Shown here: one piece after another, positions 26,751 to 36,500 of the stretch | Position numbering within the stretch: the first letter of the stretch is position 1 | How the letters are laid out: each line of letters opens with the position of its first letter | Assembly: GCF_039528175.1 (NCBI RefSeq) | Contig: NZ_BAAALH010000002.1 | Span: 62,001-126,000 of the forward strand | Reading direction: 5' to 3' | Source: Citricoccus alkalitolerans | GTDB taxonomy: Bacteria > Actinomycetota > Actinomycetes > Actinomycetales > Micrococcaceae | DNA length: 64,000 bases | The notes under the pieces: model-generated | Database searches by the model: none | What the model was told of the DNA's origin: nothing | The model's input: the letters and a program-made list of their open reading frames with translations, nothing else | Position numbers and translations under genes: made by a program

Positions 26751-27386
26751 TTACTCCGCCAGGCCGTAGAGACGGTCGCCGGCATCGCCCAGCCCGGGGA
26801 CGATGTAGGACTGCTCGTCCAGGCGCTCGTCGATCGCGGCCAGGTAGATGTCCACCTCCACCTCTGCCAATTCGCGCTCCAACCGGGAGATACCCTCCGG
26901 CGCACCCAGTAGGCAGATGCAGGTCACCCGCTGCGCATTGCGGGCATACATGAACCTCACCGCCTCCACCAGCGTGCCCCCGGTGGCCAGCATGGGGTCC
27001 AACAGGAAGACGTGGCGATTCGTCAGGTCTGCCGGCAGCCGTTCCGCGTACGTGACGATGTCCAGAGTCTCCTCGTTCCGGGCCATGCCCAGGAATCCCA
27101 CCTCGGCCGAGGGGGCCATCCGCACCATGCCCTCGAGCATGCCCAGCCCCGCCCGCAGGATGGGCACCACCAGCGGGGTCGGCTTGGCCAACGCGACGCC
27201 CGTCATCCTCGCCACCGGCGTCTCGATCTCCACGGGCTGGACCTTCACATCCCGGGTGGCCTCATAGGCCAACAGCATGACGAGCTCCTCCGTCAGCTGC
27301 CGGAAGATCATCGACGGCGTCTCCTTCTTGCGGAGAACGGTCAATTTGTGGCTGACGAGCGGATGTTCCACGAGCTGTACGCGCAT
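26751..27386 (-). CDS. upp: Uracil phosphoribosyltransferase
   Basis: A 211-residue enzyme that joins uracil and PRPP to make UMP in pyrimidine salvage. The PRPP-binding loop LLDPMLATGGTLVEAV near residue 130 and the uracil-binding tail YIVPGLGDAGDRLYGL at the C-terminus are intact. The start is the ATG at 27386; a GTG two codons earlier (27392) is also possible. It diverges from tadA across about 90 bp. Confidence 0.96.
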   Translation of the reverse strand: MRVQLVEHPLVSHKLTVLRKKETPSMIFRQLTEELVMLLAYEATRDVKVQPVEIETPVARMTGVALAKPTPLVVPILRAGLGMLEGMVRMAPSAEVGFLGMARNEETLDIVTYAERLPADLTNRHVFLLDPMLATGGTLVEAVRFMYARNAQRVTCICLLGAPEGISRLERELAEVEVDIYLAAIDERLDEQSYIVPGLGDAGDRLYGLAE

Positions 27387-27477
27387 GGGCACAACCCTAC
27401 CGGGCGCATGGGCTCCGCCATCGGCCGCCGAGCCGCCGATCCGGCCCGAAAGACCATGGGAAGGCTAAGGTCGCCCC

Positions 27478-27954
27478 ATGCACACCTCGCACCACACGTG
27501 GATGGGTGCGGCCCTGGACCAGGCCCGCGCCGCACTGCAGACCTCCGACGTGCCGATCGGTGCCGTCGTCGTGGGCTCGGACGGGACCATCCTCGGGACT
27601 GGACGCAACGAGCGCGAGGCGACCGGGGACCCCACCGCCCATGCCGAGGTGCTCGCACTGCGCGAGGCCGCGTCCGCGCGTCGTGAGGCAGGTGACGGGG
27701 ACGGCTGGCGGCTGGCGGACTGCACGCTGGTGGTCACCCTGGAACCGTGCGCCATGTGCGCCGGGGCCCTGGTGCTGGCGCGCATCCCGCGCGTGGTGTT
27801 CGGCGCCTGGGACCCCAAGGCGGGAGCGTGCGGATCCGTGTTCGACGTGGTGCGCGAACCCCGGCTGAACCACTGGGTCGAGGTGTTCGGCGGGGTGCGC
27901 GAGGCCGAGTGCGCGGGGCTCCTGACTGACTTCTTCCGGGAGCACCGCCGGTGA
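27478..27954 (+). CDS. tadA: tRNA-adenosine(34) deaminase (TadA-type nucleoside deaminase)
   Basis: A 158-residue zinc deaminase with the HAE motif (PTAHAEVLALREA, near residue 59) and PCAMCAGALVLAR (near 88), which give one histidine and two cysteines for zinc and the catalytic glutamate. TadA makes inosine at the wobble position of tRNA-Arg(ACG), and that tRNA is encoded at 23411-23487 in this window. Length and motifs fit TadA better than cytosine or guanine deaminases. Confidence 0.9.
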   Translation: MHTSHHTWMGAALDQARAALQTSDVPIGAVVVGSDGTILGTGRNEREATGDPTAHAEVLALREAASARREAGDGDGWRLADCTLVVTLEPCAMCAGALVLARIPRVVFGAWDPKAGACGSVFDVVREPRLNHWVEVFGGVREAECAGLLTDFFREHRR

Positions 27955-27978
27955 GCGGAGCGGGCCGACCTGAGTGGT

Positions 27979-28008
27979 TTGGGCCGGGCTGGCCCCCTCC
28001 GGTACAGT
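27979..28008 (+). promoter_or_regulatory. Candidate promoter of tRNA-Ser(CGA)
   Basis: TTGGGC and TACAGT are 18 bases apart and end 10 bases before the tRNA. Confidence 0.45.
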
Positions 28009-28018
28009 GGTGCGGTCT

Positions 28019-28108
28019 GGTGACGTGTCCGAGCGGCCGAAGGTGCAACACTCGAAATGTTGTGTAGGTTCACCCCTACCGTGGGTTCAAATCCCACCGT
28101 CACCGCCA
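28019..28108 (+). tRNA. tRNA-Ser (anticodon CGA)
   Basis: A 90-nt class II tRNA: acceptor GGTGACG/CGTCACC, anticodon stem CAACA/TGTTG with loop CTCGAAA (anticodon CGA, reading UCG), a long variable arm, T loop TTCAAAT and encoded CCA. Confidence 0.97.
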
Positions 28109-28111
28109 GTT

Positions 28112-28157
28112 GAGAAGGCCTCCACGGCCCGGGATCCCGGGAGGTGGAGGCCTTCTC
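28112..28157 (+). terminator. Terminator after tRNA-Ser(CGA)
   Basis: Arms GAGAAGGCCTCCAC and GTGGAGGCCTTCTC pair over 14 bases, with a further CCCGGG self-complementary element in the loop. It starts three bases after the tRNA. Confidence 0.8.
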
Positions 28158-28257
28158 GCCTTTCCGGACCGAGGCGGAACACAAGGAACAAATCAATGCC
28201 CCCCGGTGCTATGCCAGTGGTGCATGTGGCAGAAGACCCCGGCGAAAGGCAGCGCAG

Positions 28258-29559
28258 ATGACCGGAACCTCCGAGACGAACCACGCCCCGACGGCGGCCG
28301 AGATCGATCTCTGGCGGGAGGACTTCCCGCTTCTGGCCACCGAGGTGAACGGCCGACCGCTGGCCTATCTGGACTCGGGCGCCACGTCGCAGAAGCCGCG
28401 GGCCGTGCTGGATGCCGAGCGGCACTACTACGAGAACCTCAACGCCGCGGTCCACCGCGGCGCCCACACCCTGGCGGCCGAGGCCACGGTGCTCTTCGAG
28501 GACGCCCGGGCCACGGTCGCCGACTTCGTGGGTGCCGAGGAGGACGAGATCGTCTGGACCTCCAACGCCACCGAGGCCCTGAACCTGGTGGCCTATGCGT
28601 TCTCCAATGCCAGCGTGGGCCGCGGTGGCGCTGCCGCCGAACGTTTCCGGCTGGGCGTCGGGGACGAGATCGTGGTGACGGAGATGGAGCACCACGCCAA
28701 CCTCATCCCCTGGCAGGAGCTCGCGTTCCGCACCGGCGCCACGCTGCGCTACATCCCGGTGGGCGACGACGGCGCCCTGCGGATGGACGCGACGGACGAG
28801 GTCATCACCGCACGCACCCGTCTGCTGGCGTTCACCCACGTCTCCAACGTCCTGGGGCTCATCAACCCGGTGGAGGACCTCGTGGCCCAGGCCCGCGCCG
28901 TCGGGGCGTTCGTGGTGCTGGACGCCTGCCAGTCCGTCCCACACCTGCCCGTGGACCTGAAGTCACTCGATGTGGACTTCGCCGCGTTCTCCGGTCACAA
29001 AATGCTGGCCCCCACGGGCATCGGCGCCCTCTACGGCCGCCGCGAGCTACTGGCCTCCATGCCCCCGTTCCTCACGGGCGGCTCCATGATCACCACGGTC
29101 ACCATGGAGGCGGCGGAATACCTGCCGCCACCCCAGCGCTTCGAGGCCGGTACCCAGAAGGTCTCGCAGGCCATCGCCCTGGCCGCCGCCGTGGAGTACC
29201 TGAAGGGCATCGGCATGGAGCGCATCGCCGCCCACGAGGACGAGCTCGGCGCACGTCTGCTGGCCGGGCTCTCCGAGATCCCCGGTGTGACGGTGCTGGG
29301 TGGGTCCGCGCCCGGACCGCGCGTTGGCGCGGCCAGCTTCGACCTCGCCGGGGTGCATGCCCACGACGTCGGCCAGTTCCTGGACGATCAGGGCATCGCC
29401 ATCCGCGTGGGCCACCATTGCGCCCAGCCCCTGCACCGGCGGCTCGGGATCACGGCCTCCACCCGTGCCAGCACCTACCTCTACAACACCACCGAGGAGG
29501 TGGACCGCTTCCTGCACGGGGTGGCCGCCACCGCGAGCTTCTTTGGAGTGAAGGCGTGA
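28258..29559 (+). CDS. sufS: Cysteine desulfurase SufS
   Basis: A 433-residue PLP enzyme that removes sulfur from cysteine and passes it to SufU for Fe-S cluster assembly. The cofactor lysine is in SGHKMLAPTG near residue 245. The active-site cysteine is in RVGHHCAQPLHRR near 389, in the short-lid context of class II (SufS-type) desulfurases. The ATG at 28258 has AAAGG upstream; earlier in-frame GTG codons fall in the tRNA terminator. Its stop overlaps the sufU start (GTGA). Confidence 0.95.
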   Translation: MTGTSETNHAPTAAEIDLWREDFPLLATEVNGRPLAYLDSGATSQKPRAVLDAERHYYENLNAAVHRGAHTLAAEATVLFEDARATVADFVGAEEDEIVWTSNATEALNLVAYAFSNASVGRGGAAAERFRLGVGDEIVVTEMEHHANLIPWQELAFRTGATLRYIPVGDDGALRMDATDEVITARTRLLAFTHVSNVLGLINPVEDLVAQARAVGAFVVLDACQSVPHLPVDLKSLDVDFAAFSGHKMLAPTGIGALYGRRELLASMPPFLTGGSMITTVTMEAAEYLPPPQRFEAGTQKVSQAIALAAAVEYLKGIGMERIAAHEDELGARLLAGLSEIPGVTVLGGSAPGPRVGAASFDLAGVHAHDVGQFLDDQGIAIRVGHHCAQPLHRRLGITASTRASTYLYNTTEEVDRFLHGVAATASFFGVKA

Positions 29560-30014
29560 GCTCGTCCGAACTGCAGAACCTGTACCAGCAGGTCATCCTC
29601 GACTACTCGAAGAACCCCTACGGCGTCGGCCTGCTGGGCGGTGCGGCCGGCCAGTCGCACCAGCTCAATCCGACCTGCGGCGATGAGATCACCCTCGAGG
29701 TGCACCTGAGCGGCGAAGGAGCCGACCGGGTGGTCCAGCGGATCCGCTGGGAGGGGCATGGCTGCGCGATCTCGCAGGCCTCGGCCTCCCTGCTGACCGA
29801 GCTCGCCGAGGGACTGACGGTGGAGGACCTGCGCCACCGCATCGACGCCTTCCGCACCGCGATGCAGTCCCGCGGCAAGATCGCCCCGGACGAGGAACTG
29901 CTCGGCGACGCAGTGGCCCTCGGCGGGGTCTCCCGCTACGTGGCCCGGGTGAAGTGCGCCATGCTCGGCTGGGTCGCCGCCGAGCACGCCCTCGTGGAGG
30001 CCGAGACTCGCTAG
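29556..30014 (+). CDS. sufU: Fe-S assembly sulfurtransferase SufU
   Basis: A 152-residue IscU-like protein beginning with a GTG that overlaps the sufS stop by four bases. The three conserved cysteines are in NPTCGDEI, GHGCAISQASASL and RVKCAMLGW, with the SufU-specific insertion between the second and third. It accepts sulfur from SufS, usually with zinc bound. Its stop overlaps the convergent demethylase stop in the shared bases CTAG. No sufBCD genes are in the window. Confidence 0.94.
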   Translation: MSSSELQNLYQQVILDYSKNPYGVGLLGGAAGQSHQLNPTCGDEITLEVHLSGEGADRVVQRIRWEGHGCAISQASASLLTELAEGLTVEDLRHRIDAFRTAMQSRGKIAPDEELLGDAVALGGVSRYVARVKCAMLGWVAAEHALVEAETR

Positions 30015-31372
30015 TTCTTGCGGTAGTTCTCCCGGGCGAAGGCGGAGTACGGGGCCGGTTCCACGGTGGCCCGGATCCGTACCTGACGGTGGTTCTCCAC
30101 GGAGGGCTTGGCCGAGGGCGTCGTCTCGCCCCACACGACGGTGACCTCGGTTCCAGGGGTGGCGGAGTCGTTCTCGATGCTGGCCAGCGAGACGAACGCC
30201 TGCTCGTTGGTGAGATAGCCGGCGTCGTGCGAGATCCCGACGTCCTGGCCGTCCACCAGGACGCGATCCACCTGGTACTGGCCGTAGCGGGCCTTGGGGA
30301 AGTCGATGTACTTCGCCGGGACCCCCGGTTCGAACTGCGTCTGGATCGCGGCGGCCACATCCTCCGGCCTCCAGACCAGGGTCACCTTCTGCCGCTTCTG
30401 TCCGGCCGCGTGCCGCTCCAGGGCGGTCCGGCCGATGAACTCATGGTCGAAGGACACGCTTCGTCCGTAGCCGAGGTCATACGGCGTCAGGTAGTAGTCC
30501 TCCACCGCCGCGGAGTCGAAGCTGCCCGCCAGGGACCCGGCACGACTGGCCGGCAACCACTCGCGGTAGGCCTCGGTGCCCTCGCCGCTGAAGATCGCCG
30601 GGAACGGGGACGGCACCCAGGCGGACTCCAGGTTGGAGGAGGAGTAGGCCTTCGAGCCGACCTGCACCAGGTCCAGCCCTTCCCCGGCGGCCAGAAGGGC
30701 GGACCGGACCCGCTCACCGTCGGCCCACGGACCGAAGAGCTCGAAGCCCGGCTGTCCCGCCATGCCATGACGCAGCGAGCGGACCTGGACGCCGTCGATC
30801 TCGAAGGTGGCCATGCCGAAGAACTTGGTCTCCGGGACCGCGGCACCCGTGGCCTTCTCCATGAGTTCGAGAGCCCGGGGGCCCTGGACCTCGAAGCGGT
30901 ACTGCTTCGGGTCTCCCTGGCGGACGGCGGAGCTGGCGTCCCGCTCAAAGGTGACGTCGTAGCCGCCGGTCTCCCCGTGGTACTGCACCCAGTCCAGCAC
31001 CATGTGCCAGCCGACCAGGTCGAAGGAGTCCTCCTCCAGGTAGAACAGGATGGCATCGCCGATCAGGTAGCCCTCATGGTTGACGGCGATGAACTGCTTG
31101 GCCTTGTTCGGGGCGAACTTCGCAAAGCTGTTGACGCCCACGTCGGAGAGCAGCCTCAGCGCGTCCGGTCCGGCGATGAAGAGGTCCGTCATGTGGTGGG
31201 ACTGGTCCAGCAGGGCCACGGAAGTGCGCCAGGACTGCTGCTCTGAACGCCAGTTCGTGAACTCCGGCTGCACGGGGAAGACGGTGGGCTTCGACGGGGC
31301 GTGGCGCAGGTACTCGACGGGCGAGCCGGCGCGGGCGATGACGGCGGCCAGGGATTCGGGATGCTGGGACAT
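30011..31372 (-). CDS. ligM: LigM/DesA-like tetrahydrofolate-dependent aryl O-demethylase
   Basis: A 453-residue GcvT-fold protein that follows sphingobacterial-type LigM (vanillate/3-O-methylgallate O-demethylase) and DesA along its whole length. Shared stretches include PEFTNWRSEQ, SHHMTDLFIAG, PNKAKQFIAV, LRHGMAGQPG, LESAWVPSPFPAI, AYREWLPA, VEDYYLTPYDLGYG, FDHEFIGR and KVTLVW. Such enzymes move the methyl group of a methoxy-aromatic to tetrahydrofolate. The start at 31372 has AGGAG seven bases ahead. A divergent LysR gene and a dyad lie upstream, so induction by an aromatic compound is likely. No ring-cleavage or folate genes are adjacent. The exact substrate is unproven. Confidence 0.82.
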   Translation of the reverse strand: MSQHPESLAAVIARAGSPVEYLRHAPSKPTVFPVQPEFTNWRSEQQSWRTSVALLDQSHHMTDLFIAGPDALRLLSDVGVNSFAKFAPNKAKQFIAVNHEGYLIGDAILFYLEEDSFDLVGWHMVLDWVQYHGETGGYDVTFERDASSAVRQGDPKQYRFEVQGPRALELMEKATGAAVPETKFFGMATFEIDGVQVRSLRHGMAGQPGFELFGPWADGERVRSALLAAGEGLDLVQVGSKAYSSSNLESAWVPSPFPAIFSGEGTEAYREWLPASRAGSLAGSFDSAAVEDYYLTPYDLGYGRSVSFDHEFIGRTALERHAAGQKRQKVTLVWRPEDVAAAIQTQFEPGVPAKYIDFPKARYGQYQVDRVLVDGQDVGISHDAGYLTNEQAFVSLASIENDSATPGTEVTVVWGETTPSAKPSVENHRQVRIRATVEPAPYSAFARENYRKN

Positions 31373-31425
31373 GGGGACTCCTGAAGTAGCGGTGGTGCTC
31401 GGGTGGCGATGTCACTGCCAGCCTA

Positions 31426-31465
31426 CGTATAGTTCTGCTGGATAAGCATAAGAATTGCTTATCCA
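31426..31465. promoter_or_regulatory. LysR-type operator and demethylase promoter region
   Basis: TGGATAAGC and GCTTATCCA form a perfect 9-base inverted repeat at 31439-31465, typical in size and AT content of LysR sites. On the minus strand a TTCTTA -35 inside it and a TATACG -10 at 31431-31426 are 17 bases apart and point at the demethylase gene. Confidence 0.65.
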
Positions 31466-31478
31466 CCGATCTCGCAGA

Positions 31479-32432
31479 TTGAGTCGCCGAACCTTGGACC
31501 TGAACCTCTTGCGGACCTTCGTGGCCGTGTACGAATCGCGGAGCCTCACCGCGGCCGCAGTCCGGCTGTACGTCACCCAGCCCGCCGTGAGCCAGGCCCT
31601 GACGCGCATGCGGCGTCAATGGGATGACCCGCTGTTCCACCGGGCGGGCCGGAGCATGGAGCCCACCGCGGCCGCCCACGCAATCTACCCCGCCTTCCGG
31701 GATGCCCTGATGACCATCGACCGGGCCCTGGACGCGGTCCACTCCTTCAACCCGGCGAGCTCGGACCGCCGCTTCACCGTGGCCATGTCCGAGTTGGGCG
31801 AGATCGGCTATTTCCCGGCACTGTTCGCCGCTGTCCGGGCCGCGGCCCCGGGTATCGGGATCGATGTGATCTCGCTGGACCTGGAGCAACTACCCGATTG
31901 GTTGACCCGGGGGACAGTGGACCTGGCCGTGACGTCGCTGCCGATCTCCGGGGCCTTCGAACACCAGGTGCTGAAATCGGAGCGCTATGCCGTGCTCATG
32001 GGCGAGGACCATCCGCTGGCAGCCCCGCCTCTCACACTGGAGGACTACCTGAAAACCGATCATGCGGTGGTGGCCGGGGATTCCGGCCGGCCAGCTCTGG
32101 ACGCGGCGCTCCGGCGGCTCGGCGCACCGGTCCATCCGGCGGTCTCCGTGCGTCATTTCGCCTCGCTGCCGCCGTTGTTGTCGGCGCCGAACCACCTGAT
32201 CGCCACCGTCCCGGCATCAATTGCCCGCGGCTGGGCGGAGACGTGGCCCGTGGTCCTGCGAGACCTGCCCTTCGAGCTCCCGGGAGTCGAGATCTCCCTG
32301 CTGAAGCGAACCACCAGTCAGCACACCGCGGCCCTCGATTGGTTCCACGGCACTGTGCTGCACGCCCTGCGCGGCGACCCGGGCGAGTTCTCCTCCATCG
32401 GGGCGCGGAAGCCCCTCGACTCGAGATCCTGA
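31479..32432 (+). CDS. LysR-family transcription regulator
   Basis: About 317 residues. The N-terminal helix-turn-helix (DLNLLRTFVAVYESRSLTAA, VTQPAVSQALTRMRRQW) is textbook LysR, followed by a periplasmic-binding-like effector domain (about 100-300). The start is uncertain: TTG codons at 31455, 31479 and 31494 are in frame. The first lies inside the operator and none has a clear ribosome-binding site, so I place it at 31479. Its position opposite the LigM-like gene suggests it controls that gene in response to a methoxylated aromatic. Confidence 0.82.
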   Translation: MSRRTLDLNLLRTFVAVYESRSLTAAAVRLYVTQPAVSQALTRMRRQWDDPLFHRAGRSMEPTAAAHAIYPAFRDALMTIDRALDAVHSFNPASSDRRFTVAMSELGEIGYFPALFAAVRAAAPGIGIDVISLDLEQLPDWLTRGTVDLAVTSLPISGAFEHQVLKSERYAVLMGEDHPLAAPPLTLEDYLKTDHAVVAGDSGRPALDAALRRLGAPVHPAVSVRHFASLPPLLSAPNHLIATVPASIARGWAETWPVVLRDLPFELPGVEISLLKRTTSQHTAALDWFHGTVLHALRGDPGEFSSIGARKPLDSRS

Positions 32433-32444
32433 CAGGATGGTCCT

Positions 32445-32903
32445 ATGAGCGTGAAGGTCCTGGCCATCGGCAAGAAGCACGAATCCTGGGTGGCCGACGG
32501 CATCGACCGCTACGTCAAGCGGCTCAAGAAGCCCTTCGACATCACCTGGCAGCTGCTCCCCCACTCCTCCCGCAAGGGCGACGCCGCCCGCGAGGAGGAA
32601 TCGGCCCGCATCCTGGCCAAGGTCGGCGAGCGTGACCACCTGTTGTTGCTCGACGAACGCGGCACCCACCTCGACTCCCCCGGCTTGTCCCGCCACCTGC
32701 AGGGCCGGTTCGACGCCGGCCAGAGCGTCACCCTCGTCATCGGCGGCGCCTACGGTGTGGACGGCTCCGTGCACACGCGGGCCAACACGGTCTGGTCGCT
32801 GTCCCAGCTCGTCTTCCCGCACCAGCTCGTCCGTCTGATCGTGGCCGAACAGCTCTACCGGGCGCAGGAGATCGCCGGCGGCCGGCCCTACCACCACGTG
32901 TGA
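32445..32903 (+). CDS. rlmH: 23S rRNA (pseudouridine-1915-N3)-methyltransferase RlmH
   Basis: A 152-residue SPOUT methyltransferase of normal length. The knotted SAM-binding region is visible in LLLLDERGTHLDSPG, VTLVIGGAYGVDG and ANTVWSLSQLVFPHQLVR, and the C-terminal YRAQEIAGGRPYHH matches the family's invariant end. It methylates pseudouridine 1915 in helix 69 of 23S rRNA. It follows the LysR gene by 12 bp, probably by chance. Confidence 0.95.
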   Translation: MSVKVLAIGKKHESWVADGIDRYVKRLKKPFDITWQLLPHSSRKGDAAREEESARILAKVGERDHLLLLDERGTHLDSPGLSRHLQGRFDAGQSVTLVIGGAYGVDGSVHTRANTVWSLSQLVFPHQLVRLIVAEQLYRAQEIAGGRPYHHV

Positions 32904-33137
32904 CGAATCCGACCACCGGCCGTGTCCAGGACGGTCATCGGCGAGATGCCCGATGAGGCCCACGGAGCGCGCCCTCGGGTCCGGATGAGACCTGCCCCAG
33001 CAAATCATCGCGGCCGAGACCTCGCCAGCGGATTTCCCCGCGACTACCTTGGGCCTCCCGAGGGATGCGCCGGACCGTAGCCGTGAAGAGGGCGGCGCGG
33101 TGCGCAAAGACCCTCACCTTCAGGAAAAGAGCAGGCC

Positions 33138-33407
33138 ATGAAGCCTCAGCAACCAGTGACCGATGACAGTGTGAGAGTACGCCAGCTGAGCCACTACCAG
33201 TTCACCTGGGTGGCCGCTGAACCCGGCCAGCCGGGTACCTGGACCCTCCAGTTGGTGCTCGACCAGGGGGCGTGGGAGGAGATCCTCACCCTCGACGCCG
33301 ACGACGCGGATGTCCTGCAGGACATCCTGACGACATCCGAAACCGTCTATTACGACATCGACCGCCGTACCCTCATGTTCGGCACCACCGCGGCCGGGAA
33401 GGGCTGA
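33138..33407 (+). CDS. Small conserved-looking protein of unknown function
   Basis: An 89-residue acidic, soluble protein (RQLSHYQFTWVAAEPG, LDADDADVLQDIL, YYDIDRRTLMFGTTAAG). Composition, third-position GC, a purine-rich leader and a strong terminator 24 bp downstream support a real, monocistronic gene. It has no membrane segment or recognisable domain. The 234 bases before it hold nothing I can identify. Confidence 0.65.
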   Translation: MKPQQPVTDDSVRVRQLSHYQFTWVAAEPGQPGTWTLQLVLDQGAWEEILTLDADDADVLQDILTTSETVYYDIDRRTLMFGTTAAGKG

Positions 33408-33430
33408 CCTGCCCGAAGCCGACCGGTAAC

Positions 33431-33479
33431 CACCACAGGGCCTCGACGTGGCGACACACGATGTCGAGGCCCTGTGGTG
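33431..33479 (+). terminator. Strong hairpin terminator before lhr
   Basis: Seventeen-base perfect arms (CACCACAGGGCCTCGAC and its complement) around a 15-base loop. No T tract follows, as is common in high-GC actinobacteria. Confidence 0.75.
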
Positions 33480-33535
33480 CACGGGCATCGGTGAGCCGGA
33501 ATCGGCGCGCTGACGCGTCCGGCCCCGGGAGTAGC

Positions 33536-36500
33536 ATGGCCGCGATGGCCCGAGACTCCCGCACCGACGCCGCGGACCCCGCCGCGGACGAGGTGCTTGC
33601 CCGCTTCACCCCTGCCACCCGCGAGTGGTTCGAGGGGGCCTTCGCCGCGCCGACCACCGCCCAGCTCGGGGCCTGGGATGCCATCTCCTCCGGTCAGCAC
33701 GCCCTCGTCGTCGCGCCCACCGGCTCGGGTAAGACGCTCTCCGCGTTCCTCTGGGCCCTCGACGGGTTCCTCCGCGCCCCCGCGGCGGGCGCGGCGCCTG
33801 CAGCGGGTGACCGGCCGGCGTCGGGACGGGGCGCGGCCGCTCAGAACACCGAGAAGAAGACCAAGAATCAGACCCGCGTCCTCTACATCTCCCCGCTCAA
33901 AGCCCTCGGCGTGGATGTCGAGCGCAACCTGCGGGCCCCGCTCATCGGCATCACGCAGACGGCCAAGCGCCTCGGCGAGGCCGCACCGGAGGTCCGCGTG
34001 GGCGTGCGGTCCGGGGACACCCCCGCCCGCGAGCGCCGGCAGCTGGCCAGCCATCCCCCGGACATCCTGATCACCACCCCGGAGTCGCTCTACCTCATGC
34101 TGACCTCTCAGGCGCGGTCCACCCTGGCCGGGGTTCAGACGGTGATCGTGGACGAGGTGCATGCCGTGGCCGGGACCAAGCGGGGCGCCCACCTCGCGGT
34201 CTCCCTCGAACGACTCGACGCTCTGCTGGCGCAGCCCGCCCAGCGGATCGGGCTTTCGGCCACGGTGGAGCCGAAGGAGGAGGTCGCTCGCTTCCTCGGC
34301 GGCGTCCAGCCGGTGCGCGTCGTGGCCCCGGCCTCCACCAAGTCCTGGGACGTGCACGTCACCGTCCCGGTGCCGGACATGACCGAGCTGCCCTCGGCTC
34401 CCTCCGCGCACGATCTGGGACCGGGGTCCGGACTGCAGGCGAACGCCTCGATCTGGCCGCACGTGGAGGAGCGGATCGTCGACCTGGTGGAGGCGAACCG
34501 CTCCACCATCGTCTTCGCCAACTCCCGCCGGCTCGCCGAGCGGCTCACCGGCCGCCTCAACGAGATCTGGGAGGAACGTCAGTCCACGGAGCCGGCCCCG
34601 GAGACGCCCGACGCCGGCCGGCCCGGTTCCCCGGCCCAGGCGATGGGCGGTGCGGGTCAGTCCGCCGGCCATGCCTCCCAGGGAACCGGCACCGAGTTTG
34701 CCCGCGCTCACCACGGTTCAGTGTCCAAGGAGCAGCGCGCCCTCATCGAGGATGCGCTGAAGTCCGGTCAGCTGCGCTGCGTGGTCGCCACCAGTTCGCT
34801 GGAGCTCGGCATCGACATGGGCGCGGTGGACCTGGTCATCCAGGTCGAGTCGCCGCCGTCGGTGGCCTCCGGGCTGCAGCGCGTGGGCCGCGCCGGCCAC
34901 CAGGTCGGCGAGACGTCCTCCGGCTGGTTCTTCCCCAAGCACCGCGGGGACCTGGTGGACACCACCGTGGTGGTCGAGCGCATGCTCGCCGGCCGGATCG
35001 AGTCGATGTCCATTCCGGCCAATCCGCTGGACATCCTCGCCCAGCAGACCGTGGCCGCCTGTGCCTTGGACGAGCTCGATGTCGAGGCCTGGTTTGACCT
35101 GCTCCGTCGCTCCGCGCCCTTCGCGACCCTGCCGCATTCCGCGTTCGAGTCGGTGCTCGACCTGCTCTCCGGCCGCTACCCCTCCGACGAGTTCGCCGAG
35201 CTGCGCCCGCGGGTGGTCTGGGACCGGGAGGCCGGCACCCTGTCCGGCCGCAACGGCTCGCAGTGGCTGGCGGTCACCTCAGGCGGGACCATCCCGGACC
35301 GCGGCCTCTTCGGCGTCTTCCTCGCCGGCACTGAGGACCAGAAAGCGGGCGACGCCGTCACCGCTGGCGGCGCGAAGGCCTCGGCCGGCACTGCCCGCAC
35401 GGGCGGACGCCGGGTGGGCGAGCTCGACGAGGAGATGGTCTACGAGTCCCGGGTGGGAGACGTGATCGTCCTCGGCGCCACGAGCTGGCAGATCCAGGAC
35501 ATCACCCATGACCGGGTCCTCGTGATCCCCGCCTTCGGGCAGCCGGGACGCCTTCCCTTCTGGCGGGGCGATGCCGAGGGCCGTCCCGCCGAGCTCGGTG
35601 AGGCGGTCGGGGCCTTCCGCCGCGAGATCGGGGCCGGGAAGCCGATGTCCGAGCGGCTCGCAGCGGCCGGACTGGACGAGTGGGCCCAGGACAACCTGAC
35701 CGCCTATCTGACCGAACAGCGCGAGGCCACCGGACAGCTGCCCACGGAGAAGACTCTCGTGGTGGAGCGGTTCCACGACGAGCTCGGGGACTGGCGCGTG
35801 GTGCTGCACTCCCCCTTCGGGATGCCGGTGCACGCGCCGTGGGCGCTGGCCGTCGGCGCCCGGCTGCAGGCCCGGTACGGGATGGACGGCTCGGCGATGG
35901 CCGCCGACGACGGCATCGTGCTGCGGGTGCCGATGATGGAGGACGAGCCCCCCGGAGCGGACCTGTTCCTCTTCACGGCGGAGGAACTCGAGGAACTCGT
36001 CACCGCGGAGGTGGGCGGTTCGGCGCTGTTCGCCGCCCGGTTCCGGGAGAACGCCGCCCGGGCGCTGCTCCTCCCCCGCCGGGATCCCGGCAAACGCACC
36101 CCCCTGTGGCAGCAGCGCCAACGATCGGCACAGCTCCTGGAGGTCGCGCGGAAGTACCCGCAGTTTCCGATCATCCTCGAGACCGTCCGCGAATGCCTGC
36201 AGGACATCTACGACCTCCCGGCCCTCAAGGACCTCGCCACCCGGATCGAGACGAAGTCGCTGCGGCTGGTGGAGACCACCACCCAGACCCCCTCGCCCTT
36301 CGCCCAGTCGCTGCTGTTCGGCTACGTGGCCCAGTTCATCTACGAGGGCGACTCCCCCCTGGCCGAGCGCCGGGCCGCCGCCCTCTCCCTAGACCCCGGC
36401 CTGCTCAATGAGTTGCTGGGACGGGCCGAACTCCGGGACCTGCTGGACCCGGACGTCATGGCCACGGTGGAGGCGGACCTGCAACGGCTCTCCCCGGACC

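Noticed and set aside
28110..29555. Plus-strand frame running into sufU from far upstream
   Set aside because: The sufS frame covers the same bases with intact catalytic motifs; sufU begins at its own GTG at 29556.
31455..31478. TTG at 31455 as the LysR start
   Set aside because: It lies inside the 9-base inverted repeat that looks like the regulator's own operator.
33272..33535. Longer N-terminus for lhr starting upstream of 33536
   Set aside because: It would run through the small gene at 33138-33407 and through a 17-bp terminator stem; the ATG at 33536 has its own ribosome-binding site.
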